A stretch of 64,000 nt of DNA, taken from contig OX457071.1 in NCBI GenBank assembly GCA_949752795.1, forward strand, positions 28,938,800 to 29,002,799, read 5' to 3'. The DNA comes from Hyperoodon ampullatus (taxonomy: Eukaryota; Chordata; Mammalia; Artiodactyla; Ziphiidae). The notes under the pieces were generated by a model. The model saw only the letters and a list, made by a program, of their open reading frames with translations. It had not been told where the DNA came from and made no database searches. Position numbers and translations under genes: made by a program. Shown here piece after piece: positions 10,830-23,396 of this stretch (positions are counted from its first letter, which is position 1; the number at the start of each line of letters is the position of its first letter).

Positions 10830-12582
10830 CTAGTTGAAAAATACAAACACAAAAAAAAACACATCAATACCATGTCATTCATTTTATCTCTCACCACTGG
10901 AAAACTAAACGATACTTGATACATCTTTCCATTCTGTAGCAATATTATTTTTAAAATGATAAAACTGATTGCCATAGAAGATAGCGATTATTTCAATGCA
11001 CAAAGACACACATAGTTTTAGTAGTCTATACTACATTCAAATTAGTAAAAGGAACTAATATTTTGATTAATAAATTTTAGCAGGTAGCATCACAGTTTCA
11101 TAGAAGCTGAAGTAACATCTTCCGTGCTAGATCACACCCCTTTAGGGAAGTGGAAATTAAATTGTTTTTGCTTAGGTTAATCAATTCAAAATCTTTTCTA
11201 GTACAGGAAGAATTGTTTGTAACTAAGATTTTTCATAGTACTAGTAAGTAAAAAAGGAACTAAAAAATAATGGGGAGGAGGACAAGAAAATAAATATCCA
11301 CAGAACAATTCTAAAAAAAACCCCAAATGCTAAAATTAAAATATTCTTCTAACTAGACTATTTTGCCCTAGTTTCCAAGATCTTATAGCCCCTAACTTTA
11401 CATAAAGCAAATAGAGTTCAATCAGATAAAAAAGAAAAAGAAAATATTCTGACTTCTACAGATCTGTCACAGGATTATGGCAAAGGATTATTATACTTCA
11501 GTTTATTCATAAAATGTAAATGTAAATGTAATTATTATTTGACACTAGTTGATATTTACTTATCTAAACAAAACCCTCAAATGACAGGGCCTGTGTCACT
11601 AACAAGTGCTCTGCTGAGTCACAGACAGAACGGGACCCGCACATCTTAGATTAAAATATCACGAAGAAAAAAGCAGTCATGTTCACTTTTAAAAACTCCT
11701 TTGACAAAGAATGCAATATCAAACAGTTAAAATATAGTCACTTATAATTATAGTCACTTATAATTATCAGAAATTAAATACATAAATAAAATACATAAAT
11801 ATATAAATACATAAATAATCAATAAAGGAAGGGAAATTTATAAACTTGGTTTGATTTTGACATAAGGTATTATGAACTGACAAATGCAGATTCAAAACCA
11901 CCAAATCACTGAGAAAACCTAGACCTGTGCCTGGCAGTCTAGTTTCATGCTAAGAGAAGCTTCATCTTCTTTGGGTCTCTTTCCCTGCCTATGTGGACCA
12001 GATCTTTCTTATTTATTTTGAATGCCTAAGCCATAGCACACAGCATGTGGTAGCTCAATTATTTGTAGATAGACAGCAGAAGGAAGGAAGTGATGACTCC
12101 ATAATGCAAAATTTCCCTAGATGCTATGTCTGCTTTTTCCTTACAGATGGGTACTTCTGCTAACAACTGTTACTGCCACTGGCATTCCCTTATTACTAGC
12201 TGCTTCCAGGCTTGTCCCTTTTACAACATAAAAGGGAGAAAGGAAACCTCGTATTTAACTAAGACTCCCTTTGCCAGCACACCATAGAGAGAAAGCTGAT
12301 GGCCTTGGGAAAACCAGTCTTTCTTATTTGGATTAGACACACAGGCACTCAAAGCTCCTGGACAGGCTGCCAAAGCTTTGTTTGCAGTTCCTGGACTATT
12401 CAACACTGGAACTGAATGCCCTTCCACCTGGCTGCAATTGGATCTGTGTGCTAACCTCCGAGTTTCAACTTGCAGTGGATCAGTTTTGCTTTCACTCACA
12501 GATATTAATTTTTATAGTAGCAGAACTTGAGTGCAATGACTTCTCCTATATTATAAATGTAAGCTATAATGGTAATGTTTAC
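10830..12582 (-). other. LMO7 intron, AT-rich with small tandem repeats
   Basis: Contains a tandem duplication of TAGTCACTTATAATTA at about 11736-11768, a three-fold AAATGT repeat near 11514-11530, and TACATAAATA low-complexity sequence at 11778-11826. No exon seen. Confidence 0.6.
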
Positions 12583-12643
12583 CTTTTGATTCAAAAGTAT
12601 TGCTTTCATCACGAATTCCATTAATTTCCTTTGATTCAGTATT
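12583..12643 (-). CDS. LMO7: LMO7 exon, 61 nt linker
   Basis: Phase 0 to 1, acceptor CTTTCTAG, donor gtaaac. It encodes NTESKEINGIRDESNTFESK, aligned with the human LMO7 linker NIESKEINGIHDESN as I recall it. Too short to hold a domain. Confidence 0.93.
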
Positions 12644-13388
12644 CTAGAAAGGATAAAAATGCCAGTTAACAATATTCTCTCCAATTGGACTTCAGGCTTA
12701 AATAATGCATTTCTCATTAGTGAAAATATCTTCGAATGAGATGAGTTTTTCACATGAATATATTCTTTACAGCCTTTTACATATAATAAAACATAATTTT
12801 TTTTATTGTTCTTCAATATTTGTGGAAGAATTAATGACCAACTGTAAGCATGAATAGCTTTAAGTTCAATCAGTCATTAATTTTCCAAGAAACATGATGG
12901 GCCAAATAATCATTGGTCCATTTGGTTTATATTTATGAGTAAGCAACACAGTTATATAGGATTCTCTAACATTTAAACTTTTCTTATACAAGGTAGCAGG
13001 ATCTCCTTATTACATGAAAGGGAGCATCTTGGGATAACAGCAATTATATCTAGGGAGTCAATATAAACACATTTATTTGCAAATTTAAATTTAACTATTA
13101 CTTTGATAATTAGAAAATTTCTACATTATAATTATTTTAAATCAATTAATGTAACTGTGTATCTCTTAACCACATATGTAAGTCTACCCATCTCATTCAC
13201 CCACACAAGAACTAAAACTGCTTCATGAGGTTTTAAAACTGCACACAATTACCATATTTATTTTACCAGTAAAGACTAAGGAAAGCATAGAAAAGTTATA
13301 GCATATAATTTTACATAATTAACTACTTCACATTCACAAAGATCTGAGAGAGGGGTATAATGATGAAGGATTGGTAAGAAACCCCTGC
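12644..13388 (-). other. LMO7 intron, no recognised element
   Basis: AT-rich intron between exons 12583-12643 and 13915-14021, up to the SINE at 13391. Nothing recognised. Confidence 0.55.
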
Positions 13389-13390
13389 AG

Positions 13391-13574
13391 GGACTTCCCT
13401 GGTGGTCCAGTGGTTAAGAATCCACCTTCTAGTGCAGGGGATGTGGGTTCGATCCCTGGTCGGGGTACTAAGATCCCACATGCCACGGGGCAACTGAGCC
13501 CGCCCACCACAACTACAGAACCCACGCGCCGCAACAAAGAGCCTATCTGCTGCAACTAAGACCCGACACAGCCA

Positions 13575-13617
<43 letters not shown>

Positions 13618-13660
13618 ATGTATTATGTATGTATGTACGTATGTTAAAAAAAAAAAACCT
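13391..13660 (+). repeat. CHR-related SINE with long TAAA tail
   Basis: tRNA-derived SINE head GGGACTTCCCTGGTGGTCCA, internal GGTTCGATCCCTGGTCGGGG, then an exact (TAAA) run of about 11 units at 13576-13620, a TATG stretch and an A-run. The flanks AACCCCTGCA and AAACCTGCA are a likely target-site duplication. Confidence 0.88.
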
Positions 13661-13914
13661 GCAAAACATCACTATGGATCTTTTGATTTTTTTCATTATA
13701 TAACTCACTATTACTCTAAACTATTAATGAGAAATGCCTTATGATTTTCAAAAATATATTTTATTCTCATTACTATAAATTACCTTATTCAATTATCTAT
13801 GTTTTTAAAACAGCATCAAAATTGTTCAAAGAAAGCAGATTCTTTCCCCCCACAAACACACTTCCTATAGTTGCTTTGCTCTACCCAAATACTCCCACTT
13901 CTCAAAATACTTAC

Positions 13915-14021
13915 AGAATTCTGAAGGCTTTCTGAGAAATCAGCTGTTATTGATAGATTTGAAGATTTGTCTGAGCTGTAAATTCCAGAAGTTGCATCAA
14001 TCCACTTTGTTTCAGGTGAAC
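13915..14021 (-). CDS. LMO7: LMO7 exon after the PDZ domain
   Basis: Phase 1 to 0, 107 nt, acceptor AATTATAG, donor gtaagt. It encodes GSPETKWIDATSGIYSSDKS then SNLSITADFSESLQNS, matching the LMO7 linker after the PDZ domain. Ser/Thr-rich and probably disordered. Confidence 0.95.
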
Positions 14022-14881
14022 CTATAATTTTGGTAGCCATACTGGTGAGATTGAGGGTTTTATGCCGTGTAAATGGCAGGGAAGGCTGGTCTTTGCCCCA
14101 GTCTGATTGGCACACGAAGATCAAGAAATGAGTACACGTAAATGTTGAAGTTGAAAGAACAAAGTTACTGAATGTACATATACAAAATACACACACAGAA
14201 GACAAACAAGTCAGACAGTGTGTGAAAGAAATGAAGAGTTTAGGCCTTTTACCAACAGATCACCTTCCAAAAACAGAGGGTTAGAGCATGTTAATGGTGA
14301 AAAGACTGGCAAATTTGCTGAATCTTTCTGTAACCCAGGACAAAATATAATAATATTTTGATATCATAAGTTGGTAGGTCTGGGAAGGCTTAACACCCTT
14401 CCCCATCTAACCTCAACAATTAAGCAACACAATAATGAAATGTACATTGAAAGTTCTTCGAGAATGAACAACTGGGATATTGACCTACTGTGCTCTCTCT
14501 TATACCAGTTACAGTCATGATGCTGTAGAGGAAGTGAAACCATGGTATAATTCTTAATATATCATCATATGACTTCCAAATGCAGATATAATTACAAGAG
14601 CCTTCAGCTGATATGTGCATTCAAAGCCAGTCCAGCATATAAATCAGTCAATAAATAATGCAGAATTCAGTAAATTTGCTAGTGAAAAGCTTTCAGACAG
14701 AACATCCAAAGAAGCATCATTCAAGACTTGTCTCGACATAACCACAAAACATCTTTAAGCCAAAAAATAAAAAAGTGAAATGAAGAGAGAAGAAAATGTT
14801 ATTGAAGCAAGCTGTTATAACCACTTGCCAAAGACCAGTTCCCAATTTAGAAAGCCAAACACGGTGGTATAACCAACTCAC
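14022..14881 (-). other. LMO7 intron, no recognised element
   Basis: Unremarkable AT-rich sequence between the PDZ exon 14882-15043 and exon 13915-14021; no repeat or candidate exon found. Confidence 0.6.
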
Positions 14882-15043
14882 CAGACTTTCCATAGCGCCT
14901 GATATCCATTACTAGGTTTCCAGTTTCCTGAGCATTAGCCATGGTTTCCTCCCACTCTTTTGTGTCCTTATATGAAAACTTAGTGTTGTTGATAGCAATA
15001 ATTTCATCATCTACCTGTAGCTGAGAAAATTCTGCTGGGCTAC
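14882..15043 (-). CDS. LMO7: LMO7 exon, second half of the PDZ domain
   Basis: Phase 1 to 1, 162 nt, acceptor TTATTTAG, donor gtgagt. It encodes GSPAEFSQLQVDDEIIAINN, then TKFSYKDTKEWEETMANAQE and LVMDIRRYGKSG. The VDDEIIAINN segment and the following helix are the hallmark second half of a PDZ fold. The exon is symmetric, but skipping it would remove half the domain. Confidence 0.97.
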
Positions 15044-16095
15044 CTAAATAAAGCAAGATAAATTAAACTACCAATAAAAAATAAAAATATGCCCTACTAG
15101 TCACTGCTTATTTAAATTAAGAGAAAAATGACTTCTTAATCTCACCTAATCATTTCTCATATTTTTTCAGGTACAGAGGAGTCACAAAATTTCTTAAAGT
15201 TATCAAATATTTGAGCAGCTACAACATTACAAAGCAACCAAAGGCATTTTTTAATCCTATAGAATGTATCTTCCTTAACGTTTAAAGAGAAATGATAAAC
15301 CCATCTGTTCAATAAAATTTCTTTATTAACCTCCTAAGAAGAAAACTTTAAATTATTTTTAAATTAAAAATGTGAAATATATATTCCGCTTTAGCTGAGC
15401 TTCCAAAGCCAAATGCACTCTAGAATGGAGAAGAAAACAGGGCCGCTTAAAATGGCTTAAAATGACTACTTACCATTATCTAATTAAAGCAGCCTTGAAA
15501 TTTCAAAGAAATAACCAGAGTTCACATGCATTTTTATATAGCTAAAATATGTAAATGAGGAAGTCCTCATAAATACAATAGCTTTCATTTTAATTTTAGG
15601 TCTTTATTTTGCTAAGAGTTTCTGGGCTTGATTTGGTGGAGGAGGGGCAGTGCTCTTGTAAAAGTCCCAAAGCATCCTCAGGAGTCCTTGTGCAACAGAT
15701 ACATTAGGACGCTCAGAAAATATTGATTATATAGCACCTATGTATCCATCACAAACACAAATGATCAGGGAAAGTTCTTTCTGGATTTTCAATTTAGCAT
15801 TGATTGTTAGTATTTCCAAATATTAAGCCTAAAATTTTGAAAAATGAAGTCTGTAAAAGTCACAAAATGACAACTCTTCAAAACTAAAATTAACAAGGCA
15901 AGATCAAACAATATGTAATTTGTAACTCCAACTATCAGTCTCTGGGAAGAGGATGAGCCTCTTCACTTTACTGCTGCATTTTTCACATGTGTTTTCTCCT
16001 CCTCTATCAAAGAAACTAATTTCTGTGGGGGCTTCTTGAACAGCACAGGACAACAAAGGAGAAGAAACTTCAGTAGAGCTCAATCTATGATTTAC
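15044..16095 (-). other. LMO7 intron splitting the PDZ domain
   Basis: About 1.05 kb of AT-rich sequence; the intron interrupts a Gly codon in the middle of the PDZ domain. No repeat recognised. Confidence 0.6.
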
Positions 16096-16210
16096 CTGCT
16101 TCGACTGATGCTACGAAGATCCTGGAAAAATCCCATTTTACTGTAAATCCAAAGTCAAGGCTGTTCCCAGGCGTCTGGTTTATGCTGATTCTCATATCAC
16201 TGAACTGATC
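16096..16210 (-). CDS. LMO7: LMO7 exon, first half of the PDZ domain
   Basis: Phase 0 to 1, 115 nt, acceptor TGGTTTCAG, donor gtaaat. It encodes DQFSDMRISINQTPGNSLDF, GFTVKWDF and IFVASVEA. This is the first half of the single PDZ domain: strand A, the ligand-binding loop (LDFGF in place of the usual GLGF) and strands B and C. PDZ domains bind C-terminal peptides of partner proteins. It is preceded by a 9.6-kb intron. Confidence 0.97.
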
Positions 16211-16571
16211 CTGAAACCAAACATGAAACGGTGGGATCAAGTGTCCCTGGCGCCCACACGGAGGAAAGTCTATCCGTGAAAGAAGGGAGGCTGCACGCAA
16301 GGTACACTTGAATTATTTCATGATAAACCGGAAGCTTCATTCTTTTCCCCTTGGGTTTGGTAAAACCTTCACTTACATAAATATCTCTGAGTTTATTATT
16401 TTGCTACTAAAATCAGGGAAATCTTCATATCCATAGATATTTTTCTTCACGTGCATACTATAAGTCAGTTGATTTATATTGATAAAGCTTAGGCTTTCGC
16501 CCACCATACAGTTGGGTCTAAGTTACAGACCATTTTTTATTACCCAGGAATGAAGGTGAGTGAGAAGATGT

Positions 16572-16572
<1 letters not shown>

Positions 16573-16612
<40 letters not shown>

Positions 16613-16634
16613 ACCCCCCCACACACACACACAA
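16573..16634. repeat. (TG)n / (CA)n simple repeat
   Basis: About 19 TG units at 16573-16610, then ACACCCCCCC and about seven CA units. The two halves are complementary and could form a hairpin in either strand. It lies about 360 nt upstream (transcript sense) of the first PDZ exon. Confidence 0.95.
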
Positions 16635-17120
16635 TGGAATTCAGCCGTGAGAAAAAGGACATCCTGCCATCTGTGACAATATGGATGAAGCTTGAGCACA
16701 TAATGCTAAGTGAGGTAAGTCAGACAGAGGAAGACAAGTACGTATGATATCACTTATACGTGTAGTCTAAAAGCCAAACTCATAAAACAGGGAGTAAAGT
16801 GGTGGTTACCAGGGGATGGGGGTGAGGGGACAGGACAGATGTTGTTTAAGGGTACAAACTTCCAGTGAATAGTAAATGAGCCCTAGAGATCTAATACACA
16901 GTACTGTGCATATAAACAATATCTTATTATAATGAAATTTGCTAAGAGTCTAGAACTTCCAACCACTAAAAAGAAAGGATAATTATGTAATGTGAGAGAT
17001 GTTAATTATCACTACAACAGCAATCACATGACAATATATAAGTGTATCAAATTAACATGCTGTACCTTTAAAATTTACACATTATATCTCAAATACATTG
17101 CAATAAAATGGCATCTTTGA
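16635..17120 (+). repeat. L1 3' region
   Basis: L1 3' end in plus orientation: GACAATATGGATGAAGCTTG, GTAAGTCAGACAGAGGAAGA, GTGGTGGTTACCAGGGGATG, and the 3' UTR to CATTGCAATAAAATGG. No intact coding sequence. Confidence 0.8.
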
Positions 17121-17129
17121 AAATGCAAA

Positions 17130-19890
17130 AAAGATTTAAATCATTTATTTTTAAAATGTCACAATACTTAAACTACCTCCAACATTCAATATATTTAGCC
17201 AAATAATTTTGAGGGGTTCATAGACACAAAATTCAGCTACCAGAATCACTCATCTAGGACTGGTACCACCCCCGAATGGGTATCTGAAAGTTTGGCAAAA
17301 GGCATTTTTGCTTGTCCTACTGCTGCATGAAGATCGAGCGGGAAAGGCAGAGCTGCTACATATGCTACAAAATGCAGAACTGGGTCATGCCTGAGGAACC
17401 ACCAGTAAGATGCCAAGAGGGCCCCACTGAGACACCATGAGCTCCAGGCCACAACCTCCTTTAAGTAACAACAGCCTGCAGGCCCCAGAACTTGGACAAC
17501 ATGCAGACCTCTATTTTCACCTCCATCCCTACAGTCCACAGCCACAAATTCTCAGTTTCACAGACTTTCTTAGGCCCTTTTCCAAAACAAATATTTTAAG
17601 TTTTACCGTATAGTATACTAGGTCTGTGAAAAATTTAATTAACTTCCATAATTTACATTTTTTGTTTTGGATAAACAGCAGACATAAATTTTAGCATGTG
17701 TTTGTTTCCCAGACTAGTGTTTCCAGTTCTTTGATTCATAATTATCAAGAACTTAGACTTAACTGTTTAAAAAGAAAAATTCTTCCTAAAGCCAGTTTAT
17801 TTTCCAGAAAAAGGCCTATAACTCCTCTATTTTAATTTAGCAGTTAAATCCAGACCTAGGACCAACAGGGCAATTCATAAGTTTTTCTACCTTTAGAACG
17901 AGTTTGAAATCTAAGTGACTATATTCTAAGAAACACTGTGATATTATATAAGAATTAGAAGGAAGACAAGGAAGGCACTGAATAAAGGATCAAGAACTTA
18001 CTGTATTGTATGGATATGAGCACTAAGTGTTGTAACAATACACACTTATTTGTTCAACATACATTTATTGTGCATCTATTCTACATAAAACACTTGGGAA
18101 ATAAAGAGGAATTAGGCATGGTCCTTGCTCTCAAGAAATAATTACTGACTCTTCAAAGTGGGTATAGAATTTTTTAAGAAAAAAATTGTAGCTAATAATA
18201 TAGAAACGTTTTCATCAGACATCATGTAAAGCAGTTGAAATATGGGAACCCAGAAGTAGATAGTGAGAACAGTCATTAATGATCAGCCTGATGGATACCA
18301 ATCTCCAGAGTATATCAAAACTCTGCTATGAATAGAAAAAATTACTGGTTAGTTCTACTCCTTAACCAAAACCACCACGCACTTAAATTAGAGATGACTC
18401 AATGAAAATAAACAGTCGTCTTCACCACTTTTACCCCACTCTAATCCCCCTGCCAAATTCTGACCTAAAGCCAATGAGAGTGCAGAATCTATTGCTATAT
18501 AAGGGCACAGAGACAAAGGATGGGTTAGAAATTCCAAGACACTAATTGAGGTTTTTTTATCCTGAAGAATAAGAGACAGGATGGAGTTTTAATAAATAGT
18601 TTCAAACTACAATAAAGAATACTTTGTGGGAGAGAGCAAGTGAACATTACCCTTTTCCTCCAAACATAGGATAAAAGAGAATGAGCTTAAGCTCTAGATG
18701 GCAGTGTCACAATTGTATTAGACCAGAAGAACTGTCCTCCAAAGGACTGCTCTTACCTTGGAGATAAATCTCCACTTGAACATAATAAAAAGGCAGATAA
18801 CCACCTCTCTGAAATAGTTAATAGAGGAGGTCAGCCATACTGTGGCTCCAGCCTGGCAGCCTGTCACGTGGGTCCTGGGAGTGCACACAGGCAAAGAAGA
18901 GAGAACCATGTGAGCAACTACGGGACTATTTCTGTCAACAGCCAGGTGGCCTCAGGCATGTCACTGAGTCTGCCAGAGAATTTTCTCTCACAGTGACATT
19001 AATTTTAAAGCTTTTTGTTTTCAAAACCCTATCTTCCAATGCAGACCATCTCCCTCCCACACCACAGAAAGGATTAAAGTAGGTGGTGGCAGTTCAGGGA
19101 AAGGGCCCCAGAGGCCCCTCTTGCATGGCCTCCCCGCCATGACAGTTTCTCTGGCATCTCTGTGGAATCCTGGGTTCTTGAATTAAATTATCCTTGAGAC
19201 TTTTTGCAGGTGAATATATCTATAATTATAGTCAAGCATAAACTATTCAACAATGATTAGGATTTCTACTTCCTTATTTTTCCTTGCAAGATATATGCCA
19301 TGTGAGTATTCTACAAAGGGTCCATGTTTCAGAAGATGACACTGTGGGAATTTCCTTTTGAACTGGATGGAACCAGGAATATAAATTATTGGGAGAAATC
19401 TAGATTCTTGATGACTGATAAAGAACTATCCCAAGTGGTTACAGTTGCCTATTCGGGGAAAGACAAAATACAGTTACCAACATATCAGCATCTAAAATAA
19501 AAATAACTTCCCTCAATTTAGGTACAAGTTAAACAGAAATATACACTTCAATCTGAGACTTTTAAACAATGACATGGTGATCTGGCATAGCAATGGTAAG
19601 ATTTATTTTTATGAGATCTGATGAATTAAGATTCTCGTATCAACACAGATGGGAATCAATAAACAACAGGGTCAATCAGATGGCTATTCTCCTCAAACTT
19701 TTTCAATTAGATAAACATGTTCCCTTAAAGAAAGCCTACTTAAGTTGATAAAACCAAATAACACTGAAAGTAGATTCAGGCTGTAAAATCATAAATAACA
19801 GAGGAAATATATAATCTTTGATTTCTGTTACATGGCTCTTTAGTTTCTTTTTTCAGGGTCTTAGTGGAATGAGAACATAGTGAGTAGCCC
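17130..19890 (-). other. LMO7 long intron, mostly unassigned
   Basis: Part of the 9.6-kb intron before the PDZ exons. An L2-like stretch at about 18040-18150 (TTGTTCAACATACATTTATT, GTGCATCTATTC) is the only old repeat I can name. The region 17240-17560 is more GC-rich and unclassified. No exon seen. Confidence 0.5.
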
Positions 19891-20830
19891 TCAACTCATG
19901 GTGCAGCTCCGGCACTGGAGCTACTCTCCTTCACCAAAGATGCGTCTATACCTACTTGTTTCCCCTCTCCATTATCCGTTCCAAAGAGGCAGGTGGTGTT
20001 TCCAGCTCTACCACTTGACTCAACCCATTCCCCAGCTTAGCTCTTACCTACCAAATCCATTTTCGGCCCTCATCCCATCAGGCACTACGAACTATTCTTG
20101 CTTACGGGAAACGGTCTTCCAAGTCACCCATTATTCCACTTTCTCCTGCCTTTTTCCTCTATCCCTCTGGCCACCTCTCAGTTTCATCAGTGTGTTCCTC
20201 TTTATTCTATTTTCTTTTTGTTGCTCTTCTTCACCCCTAGTCAGTCTCCCACCTTCTTGACCACATGTTTTCCTGAGTCAACCTCATGCATTGTCATCAA
20301 CTACTATCTAAGCCCAACATACTCAGAATTAAATTCATTATCTTCCTCCCCACACCTGCTCTTCCACCTGGTGTTTTTCACATATTGGTTAACCACATCA
20401 CTGTCTAACCAGATACCCAAGCTGGAAACATCAGGTTCTTTCTGGGCCTCTTCTTCCTTCCTTCCCCTAAGTGCTCCCCACCCCACCTCTACACCGTGGT
20501 CTCCCAAGCACCACCACACACATGCACTTAATAAAGTGTTAGCAAGTCCACAAGCCATAAATCCATCTGGAACCATCCCATCCTTCCATTCTCCTTCAGG
20601 CTCTCATCTTAACTCAGGTCATGGTTTCCCCTCTAAACTGCTGTGGGTCACCTCCTAATTGCCTCTCTCGCCTCCAACCCTTCTTTCCCCCCATCTTGCT
20701 CGCATCTGCCAGAACTTTAGTTACAGAAAATACCAATTATTATATCATACCCTGTTTTAAAATTGCTGGTAGCTCCTTATTGCCTGCTGGGTAGAGTTTG
20801 AAGTCGGCACCTCAGAATTAGATTCAGTTC
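19890..20830 (+). repeat. L2-like LINE fragment
   Basis: Pyrimidine-rich sequence with L2 landmarks in plus orientation: GAATTAAATTCATTATCTTC, CCAGATACCCAAGCTGGAAA, and CTAATTGCCTCTCTCGCCTC. The boundaries are approximate. It explains the long pyrimidine-rich open frame on the plus strand at 20098-20658. Confidence 0.55.
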
Positions 20831-21094
20831 AGGTAAGTTTTGATACATACCTACCTTTCCTCAAAATAATTTTAAGAATGATTTTCTCTTTATGAACCAG
20901 AAGATATTTCAGTCCATATTGGCTCTAAAATTCTAGAGACATGGCAAAGTTAAATTAAGTCAACATTTGGTGTTTTAAGGCAGTTCTCAAATTTAAGCAT
21001 GTCACATTTCAAAAAAAAATTGGCGTCAGAGAAGTTGCAAATGGGGCCTAAGCATTTAACTAGCCCAGGGTGTGTTACATAACTTTCAACTCTC

Positions 21095-21215
21095 AAGTAT
21101 TTCACTGGTGAAAGTGAGGATAATACCACCTACTTTGCTAGGTTACTGAGAGAATTAAATGAAACATTTAAAAGGTGCCAAGCCACATGGTTGATGCCCA
21201 GTAATTATCTTCTTT
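21095..21215 (+). repeat. MIR-like SINE fragment
   Basis: GTGAGGATAATACCACCTAC and GAATTAAATGAAACATTTAA with CCCAGTAATTATC follow the 3' half of MIR. Confidence 0.6.
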
Positions 21216-21910
21216 TTCCCATGGCAACAATGTTATACGTGATAATATATGCTGGTTAGGCAGTTTCCAGATGGACTAAAGAAAATCCTATTTAACTCTC
21301 ACGCATGTAGCTCTAAAGCTAATAGAACTCAGTCAGCATTCATTGTATAATTACAGATCCAGGCACCATACTAACAGTGAGGACAACAGGCTTGCTTCCT
21401 ACCCTGGGTCTAGTGAAGGTGACAAGCAGGTAAAATGCACAGGAGGAAGTTGTGATAAGGTAAACCCTGGGTACTCTTAAAAGAGGTACTCTCGTAGACT
21501 TGGGCATTAGGAAGTGTAAAAAGCTTCCTTCCTTCCACGTGTATCATCCTAGTTCTGGGTTCTGATTTAAAAATCTGGGGCAAAGGTCCTGAAATGTGGA
21601 TTTGGATGAGATTTGGGCGCAGAGGGCTTGGACAAGACAAAACCAAACCAAACCCTGTATGCAACACCAATTTGGGGGAAAAGCCATATCTGCGAGGCAG
21701 TTGGAGCGGGATGGAGGACTCTGGGAGTCCCACTGCCTCCCCTTGCTCGGGTGCCCCAAGAATTGCCCTGGCAGCCCAGACTGGCAGGGGAGGCTGGAAA
21801 AGAAGCAGTACCATAAGAGAAGTCTGTGAGAAAAGGGAAGAGAGAGAAACAGAACTCCAGACTAGCAATGGAGGTGAGAAGGAAATTCCTGGGAAGGTTT
21901 TATTTCTTTC

Positions 21911-22110
21911 TTTTTTTGCGGTACGCGGGCCTCTCACTGTTGTGGCCTCTCCCGTTGTGGAGCACAGGCTCCAGATGCGCAGGCCCAGCAGCCATGTCTC
22001 ACGGGCCCAGCTGCTCCGCGGCATGTGGGATCTTCCCGGACCGGGGCACGAACCCGTGTCCCCTGCATCGGCAGGCGGACTCTCAACCACTGCGCCACCA
22101 GGGAAGCCCC
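21911..22110 (-). repeat. CHR-type SINE (short form)
   Basis: Antisense copy from the tail TTTTTTTGCGGTACGCGGGC to the head CCACCAGGGAAGCCCC. Flanks CCTGGGAAGGTTTTA (about 21887-21901) and CCTGGGCAGGTTTTA (about 22110-22124) are a target-site duplication with one change. Several overlapping open frames here are SINE-derived. Confidence 0.92.
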
Positions 22111-22374
22111 CTGGGCAGGTTTTAAATGAGGTCATTTAAGTTCTTCCCTCATTAAGTCTTTGCTTCTTTATGCCATGAACTCCCTTCTTATCACAATTCT
22201 GTGAGAGGCTCCTAGCCCACCTCTGCCCCCAGATTTCGCCTCCTTAAAATAATTCTATATAGCATCACAGTGCTCACATTCCTAAAACACCCCTTAATCT
22301 TAAAGAACCTATAAAGACCTAAATTACCTGCTGAATCAAATTCATTCTTTAGTCTAGTAATCAAGGCCTTGAAT

Positions 22375-22700
22375 GTAATTCAAGTCAGTAAATACTTAAG
22401 TGCCAACTACGGGTAAAGGCTATGGAGGGTATAAACAATACCAGTGAAGGAGAAATGAACATATGGAAAAGGAAGCATTCAGTGAATGAAACTTGCAAGG
22501 GTAGGAAGTTCAGTTCCAACAAGGGGGAGGCGATCTCTTGATCCATGAAGGAACCGACCCTCCTGTGCTTTGAAGAACAGGAGGACTTCAAAATACAGAG
22601 ATGGGTGAAATGAACATTTTTAAATAGGGCAACAATAAGAATAAAAATATATATGATGTGTTCATGAAAGTATAGGGTATGTTCTAGAAAAATCAAGCAG
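22375..22700 (-). repeat. Possible L2 fragment
   Basis: AGTCAGTAAATACTTAAGTG, GCCAACTACGGGTAAAGGC and the following text weakly follow an inverted L2 3' end. A guess at family level. Confidence 0.35.
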
Positions 22701-22747
22701 TCTCATGTGGCTAGATATCATCTACTTCTGCTCTCTTTCTCACAACA

Positions 22748-22965
22748 CAGGGCAGTGGAGGCAATCTTGAGACAAACTAACTGAGTTCAAATCCTGACTC
22801 CACCACTTGGTATGCTGCATGGCCTTGGGCAAGTAGCATGACCACTTCGTGCCTCCATTTTCATGGCTATAAAACATCAATAAGAGGGTCACTGTGAGGA
22901 TTAAATAAAATAATGCCTTGCGAAGCCTGGTCGGCATAGCAGCTACTCAGTAAACATTAGCCGTT
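22748..22965 (+). repeat. MIR SINE
   Basis: Good MIR match: TTCAAATCCTGACTCCACCA, GGCCTTGGGCAAGTAGC, GTGCCTCCATTTTCATGG, GTGAGGATTAAATAAAATAA, and the end CAGTAAACATTAGC. Confidence 0.8.
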
Positions 22966-22969
22966 TCGG

Positions 22970-23290
22970 CACTACAGAGGGAGTTTGGGAACAGTCATGA
23001 GAGACCTCGGTGTTCCCCGGAGTGCTTTGAATTTCACTGAACAGACCACAGCATGCCACTGGGGGCTTTGAAGCAGAGAAATTACCCAGTCCAGCCTGGC
23101 ATCATGCAAATTAATCTGGTGCCAGCCTTGTGTAGAATGCACAAAGATGTGACTATTTACAAAGGGTCTGCATGGATAAGGGAAACGGCTGGAATTAGGG
23201 TAGCGGAAGCAGGGATAGAAAAGGGTAACAACATCAAAGGAGATGCTGTAGGAAGAAATGAAAGGACACTGCCAGCACAAGTGTGCATAA
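22970..23290 (-). repeat. Possible L2 fragment
   Basis: TTGAAGCAGAGAAATTACC, ATGCAAATTAATCTGGTGCC and AGCGGAAGCAGGGATAG resemble an inverted, diverged L2. Family uncertain. Confidence 0.35.
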
Positions 23291-23332
23291 GGAAGAGGAC
23301 CTGAAGAACACTCTTTTACAAAGCTACGAAGA

Positions 23333-23396
23333 CGTCTACCTGAAACTAGTATAATACTGTAAATCAAGTACGCTTCAATTAAAAGAGGAAGACATC
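23333..23396 (+). repeat. L1 3'-terminal fragment
   Basis: CTGAAACTAGTATAATACTG then AATCAAGTACGCTTCAATTA matches the last bases of the cetartiodactyl L1 3' end seen also at 8700-8745. A SINE has inserted directly behind its A-tail. Confidence 0.65.

Noticed and set aside
20098..20658. A 186-codon open frame on the plus strand
   Set aside because: Pyrimidine-rich L2-like sequence; low-complexity Phe/Leu/Ser composition without any known domain.
21410..22135. A 241-codon open frame on the minus strand
   Set aside because: Much of it is the short CHR SINE at 21911-22110. The same peptide pattern recurs at every copy of this SINE in the window.
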